40,117 nucleotides of DNA from Desulfobacterales bacterium (GTDB lineage: Bacteria; Desulfobacterota; Desulfobacteria; Desulfobacterales; JAHEIW01). Position 1 is the first letter of the stretch, and every line of letters begins with the position of its first letter. The stretch is taken from contig JASJAN010000048.1 in NCBI GenBank assembly GCA_030066985.1, forward strand, positions 1 to 40,117. Reading direction: 5' to 3'. The translations under genes were made by a program, and so were the position numbers. Under the pieces are notes generated by a model, which ran no database searches, had not been told where the DNA came from, and saw only the letters and a list, made by a program, of their open reading frames with translations. Below, one piece after another: positions 39,320 through 40,117 of the stretch.

Positions 39320-40117
39320 TTATCTGGCTCTCCAAGAATTAATCAGCATTGGCCTTTCTTTTAGATTGGGATTCTTGTCGACGATCTCGGAACTGCTCTT
39401 TTGAACCAGAATGCTGGGCTTTTTCTTTTTCGGGTCGAAATAAAAGACCGGTTCTGAAGGAATCCCCGTACCGATATCGATATGTCTTTCGGTAGAGGCC
39501 ATTTCCGTGAAGACTACATCGTCTACCACACCATATAGATAATCGATGGCATATAATCTGGCATCGCCGCCGTAGCCGCAAACATCCTGGTTGGGCACAA
39601 AGGAGGTAAAGAACACCACTCCCGAGACGACCAGGGCTTTGCCCAGTACCCGTTCGGCCGGATAAGCTGCCGGTATGTCCAGTTGGATATACCATCCTTT
39701 ATCGGTTGCTTTGGTTTGGGCGCTGGCAGCCAGATCATTGTCAAACTGATATTTGGTGACCGTAGCCGTTAAATCTTGCAGTTCGCCGGTTAAAGAACTG
39801 GTACCCGTATAGTGCCCATCGTTGGCGTTGCCCGGGTATTGCTTTTTTTCCACCAGGCAGAAAAAAGCATTGCGGGTATTGTTGTCTTTATCACTTTCTT
39901 CCAGGTAAGCGCCGGTTCCAAAATAAATCCGCAGGTTACCGTCAGCATCAAAAGCAACCGCCGGTGGGGCAGTTATGGGCTGGCCGCCGGTATTAAAGAG
40001 CTCTCTTTTCCTCCAGTATTGATCTTGATAGTCATAATAGAACTTCCACAGGGAGCCCTCGGTGTCGCCCGCATAAATCAGATCCAGATAGCCGTCCATG
40101 TCAGAGTCAAGAGCAGT
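39320..40117 (-). CDS. PilY1-like type IV pilus protein, C-terminal part (5' end outside window)
   Basis: About 265 C-terminal residues are visible; the frame stays open to the window edge, so the start is missing. The first residues (TALDSDMDGYLDLIYAGDTEGSLWKFY) contain a D-x-D-x-D-G-x-x-D calcium loop and the typical AGD-x-x-G-x-x-W-K-F beta-propeller blade of PilY1 (Neisseria_PilC family). APPAVAFDADGNLRIYFGTGAYLEE and later VFFTSFVPNQDVCGYGGDARLYAIDYLYG match the conserved end of that domain. PilY1 proteins act at the cell surface or pilus tip in type IV pilus assembly, adhesion and surface sensing. A strong terminator follows. Minor pilins are usually encoded nearby, but that side is outside this window. 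Confidence 0.85.
   Translation of the reverse strand, partial: TALDSDMDGYLDLIYAGDTEGSLWKFYYDYQDQYWRKRELFNTGGQPITAPPAVAFDADGNLRIYFGTGAYLEESDKDNNTRNAFFCLVEKKQYPGNANDGHYTGTSSLTGELQDLTATVTKYQFDNDLAASAQTKATDKGWYIQLDIPAAYPAERVLGKALVVSGVVFFTSFVPNQDVCGYGGDARLYAIDYLYGVVDDVVFTEMASTERHIDIGTGIPSEPVFYFDPKKKKPSILVQKSSSEIVDKNPNLKERPMLINSWRAR

Noticed and set aside
1-40117. CRISPR arrays, rRNA, tRNA, prophage or restriction/defence islands
   Set aside because: I saw no regularly spaced repeats, tRNA cloverleaf, rRNA sequence, phage structural gene or known defence family. The repeats found are inverted pairs, not arrays.

Overview
The window looks like a chromosomal segment of a Gram-negative, anaerobic deltaproteobacterium, most likely of the Desulfobacterota/Desulfobacterales. 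This placement is inferred from protein content, not from a marker gene. LPS transport genes (lptA, lptE) and SecDF-YajC point to a diderm. A glycyl radical enzyme with its activase, a selenocysteine-containing SelD, a PilY1-type pilus protein and citramalate-route isoleucine synthesis fit a strict anaerobe of this group. No rRNA, tRNA or CRISPR array was seen.

Layout. Positions 1-1684 are an AT-rich decayed stretch: an IS3-type transposase tail joined in frame to a TPR fragment, with diverged short repeats around it. From 1685 to 3571 lie a small RRSG-x-DRR protein, a putative molybdenum-carrier/DUF6794 protein and an LptA-like protein, all on +. On - follow murJ, ftsB and a small TPR gene (5823 to 3650). 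rpsT (+) then meets lptE and leuS (-). The + strand from 9894 to 18583 carries the housekeeping genes rng, yajC, secD, secF, dprA and topA. From 18590 to 25757 there is a branched-chain amino acid cluster: ilvB, ilvN, ilvC, cimA, leuA. It is preceded by a complete transcription attenuator (leader peptide, 1:2, 2:3 and 3:4 pairings, U-tract). pyrD (-) and an orphan cobalamin-binding radical SAM protein (+) follow. Next come myo-inositol-3-phosphate synthase, a Dus-family protein (-), a small coiled-coil protein, a PfkB kinase and a CDP-alcohol phosphatidyltransferase, which together suggest inositol phospholipid synthesis. The last part holds a glycyl radical enzyme whose motif positions match trans-4-hydroxy-L-proline dehydratase (HypD) with its activase (-), an ABM-domain protein (+), selD with an in-frame UGA (-), and the C-terminal part of a PilY1-like gene (-) running off the end.

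Main points. (1) The ilv attenuator is the clearest regulatory system here: a 30-codon leader with 14 Ile/Leu/Val codons, and three mutually exclusive RNA pairings that can be read directly from the sequence. (2) selD needs UGA read as selenocysteine; a stem-loop follows the UGA. (3) At least four intergenic inverted-repeat elements with different arm sequences each sit directly at a gene's 3' end, and one arm encodes the last residues of PyrD. (4) HypD and its activase suggest hydroxyproline use. (5) The inositol-lipid gene set and the radical SAM protein with an enlarged cysteine spacing are worth follow-up.
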